The position numbers were made by a program, and so were the translations under genes. Below, piece by piece: positions 61,719 through 64,000 of a stretch of 64,000 nucleotides of DNA (position 1 is its first letter; the number at the start of each line of letters is the position of its first letter). The notes beneath the pieces are model-generated. The model had not been told where the DNA came from. It made no database searches and was given only the letters and a program-made list of their open reading frames with translations. Source of the stretch: Liolophura sinensis (taxonomy: Eukaryota; Mollusca; Polyplacophora; Chitonida; Chitonidae); assembly GCF_032854445.1 (NCBI RefSeq), contig NC_088300.1, positions 19,881,608 through 19,945,607 on the forward strand. The letters are read 5' to 3'.

Positions 61719-64000
61719 GAGGGTCACAATATTCCTGGGGACATACAAACAGTGTCACAATATTCAAGGGGACACACAAGCAGGGTCACAATATTCATGG
61801 GGACACACAAGCAGTGTCACAATATTCATGGGGACATGCACAGGCAGTGTCACAATATTCAAGGGGACACACAAGCAGTGTCACAATATTGATGGGGACA
61901 CACAAACAGTGTCACAATATTCAAGGGGACACACAAGCAGTGCCACAATATTCAAGGGGACACACAAGCAGTGTCAATATTCATGGGGACACACAAGCAG
62001 GGTCACAATATTCATGGGGACACACAAGCAGTGTCACAATATTCAAGGGGACACACAAGCAATGTCACAATATTCATGGGGACACACAACCAGTGTCACA
62101 ATATTCAAGGGGACACACAAACAGTGTCACAATATTCAAGGGGACACACAAGCAGTGTCAATATTCATGGGGACACACAAGCAGGGTCACAATATTCATG
62201 GGGACACACAAACAGTGTCACAATATTCAAGGGGACACACAAACAGTGTCACAATATTCAAGGGGACACACAAGCAGTGTCAATATTCATGGGGACACAC
62301 AACCAGTGTCACTATATTCAAGGGGACACACAAACAGTGTCACAATATTCAAGGGGGCACACAAGCAGTGTCAATATTCATGGGGACACACAAGCAGTGT
62401 CACAATATTCATGGGGACACACAAGCAGTGTCACAATATTCAAGGGGACACACACGAGCAGTGTCATAATATTCATGGGGACACGCACAGGCAGTGTCAC
62501 AATATTGATGGGGACACACGAGCAGTGTCATAATATTCATGGGGACACACACAGGCAGTGTCACAATATTCATGGGGACACACAAGCAGTGTCACAATAT
62601 TCATGGGGACACACAAGCAATGTCACAATATTCATGGGGACACACAAGCAGTGTCACAATATGCATGGGTACACACAAGCAGTGTCACAATATTCATGGG
62701 GACACACAAGCAGTGTCACAATATTCAAGGGGACACACAAGCAGTGTCACAATATTTAAGGGGACACACAAGCAGTGTCATAATATTCATGGGGACACAC
62801 AAGCAGTGTCATAATATTCATGGGGACACGCACAGGCAGTGTCACAATATTCATGGGGACACACAAGCAGTGTCATAATATTCATGGGGACACACAAGCA
62901 GTGTCATAATATTCATGGGGACACACAAGCAGTCTCATAATATTCAAGGGGACACACAAGCAGTGTCATAATATTCATGGGGACACACAAGCAGTGTCAT
63001 AATATTCATGGGGACATGCACAGGCAGTGTCACAATATTCATGGGGACACACAAGCAGTGTCACAATATTCATGGAGACACACAAGCAGTGTCACAATAT
63101 CCAAGGGGACACACAAGCAGTGTCACAATATTGATGGGGACACACAAACAGTGTCACAATATGCATGGGGACACACAAGCAGTATCACAATATTCAAGGG
63201 GACACACACGAGCAGTGTCATAATATTCATGGGGACACACACAGGCAGTGTCACAATATTCATGGGGACACACACGAGCAGTGTCACAATATTCAAGGGG
63301 ACACACAAGCAGTGTCACAATATTCATGGGGACACACAAGCAGTGTCACAATATTCATGGGGACACACAAGCAGTGTCACAATATTCATGGGGACATGCA
63401 CAGGCAGTGTCACAATATTCATGGGGACACACAAGCAGTGTCACAATATTCAAGGGGACACACAAGCAGTGTCACAATATTCATGGGGACACACAAGCAG
63501 TGTCACAATATGCATGGGGACACACAAGCAGTGTCACAATATTCATGGGGACACACAAGCAGTGTCACAATATTCATGGGGACATGCACAGGCAGTGTCA
63601 CAATATTCATGGGGACACACAAGCAGTGTCACAATATTCAAGGGGACACACAAGCAGTGTCACAATATTCAAGGGGACACACAAGCAGTGTCACAATATG
63701 CATGGGGACACACAACCAGTGTCACAATATTCATGGGGACATGCACAGGCAGTGTCACAATATTCATGGGGACACACAAGCAGTGTCACAATATTCAAGG
63801 GGACACACAAGCATTGTCACAATATTCAAGGGGACACACAAGCAGTGTCAATATTCATGGGGACACACAAGCAGTGTCACAATATTCATGGGGACACACA
63901 AGCAGTGTCACAATATTCATGGGGACACGCACAGGCAGTGTCACAATATTCATGGGGACACACAAGCAGTGTCACAATATTCAAGGGGACACACAAGCAA
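61719..64000. repeat. 31-bp minisatellite running off the window, about 73 copies seen
   Basis: Unit CACAAGCAGTGTCACAATAT + TCATGGGGACA, 31 bp. Common variants are AAGGGGACA for ATGGGGACA, a 33-bp unit with GACATGCACAGGCAG, a 28-bp unit missing CAC (GTGTCAATATTC), and GTGTCATAATATTC. Since 31 is not a multiple of 3, the three frames cycle and the long + strand open frames simply reflect absence of stops in the unit. The array continues past base 64000. Confidence 0.95.

Noticed and set aside
61649-62759. Open frames of 262-294 codons on the plus strand
   Set aside because: The 31-bp unit has no stop in any plus frame, so the translation cycles through three frames. This is a tandem repeat, not a protein.
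59419-64000. CRISPR-like regular arrays
   Set aside because: The 37- and 31-bp units are contiguous tandem copies with no unique spacers, and the host is an animal.

Overview
This window is animal nuclear DNA: intron-rich genes with GT-AG junctions, many degenerate tRNA-derived SINEs and several long minisatellites. The SINE types (tRNA-like head, GTTTTACGCC/GTTTAACGTC-type tail) and the frequent TACATGTA words are what I associate with lophotrochozoans. A mollusc, perhaps a bivalve, is my best guess, but no species can be named.

Three protein-coding genes are supported. (1) 127-9275, + strand: the 3' half of KIF6, an axonemal kinesin. It has 12 phase-consistent exons running from the end of the motor domain to the stop codon; the 5' half lies left of the window. 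(2) 12294-21520, + strand: an 18-exon model of 656 residues for a probable axonemal, SAXO-type (TEX45/PPP1R32-like) protein. The exons join in phase throughout; the first exon is least certain. (3) 29760-37213, - strand: the last four recognisable exons of Dispatched (DISP1), the RND/SSD-fold transporter that releases lipid-modified Hedgehog. One 3-kb terminal exon carries most of the protein, and the first exon or exons were not found. Genes 1 and 2 are tandem and both point to cilia; gene 3 is transcribed towards gene 2.

The rest is non-coding. 9.4-12.3 kb and 21.5-29.7 kb are intergenic, with SINE fragments and a degenerate minisatellite just 3' of the Dispatched stop codon. 37.2-64 kb has no convincing exon and is dominated by four minisatellites, with units of 22 bp (39.7-40.35 kb), 36 bp (40.35-42.25 kb), 37 bp (59.4-60.9 kb) and 31 bp (61.7 kb to the window end). 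Long open frames there are repeat artefacts.

The most notable signals are at the KIF6 exon-intron borders. One minisatellite is built from a duplicated exon end plus its splice donor. One SINE insertion duplicated a splice donor as its target site. Three SINE types here also seem to share one short tail domain. I found no strong evidence for a wholly new biological system. The least described coding item is gene 2.
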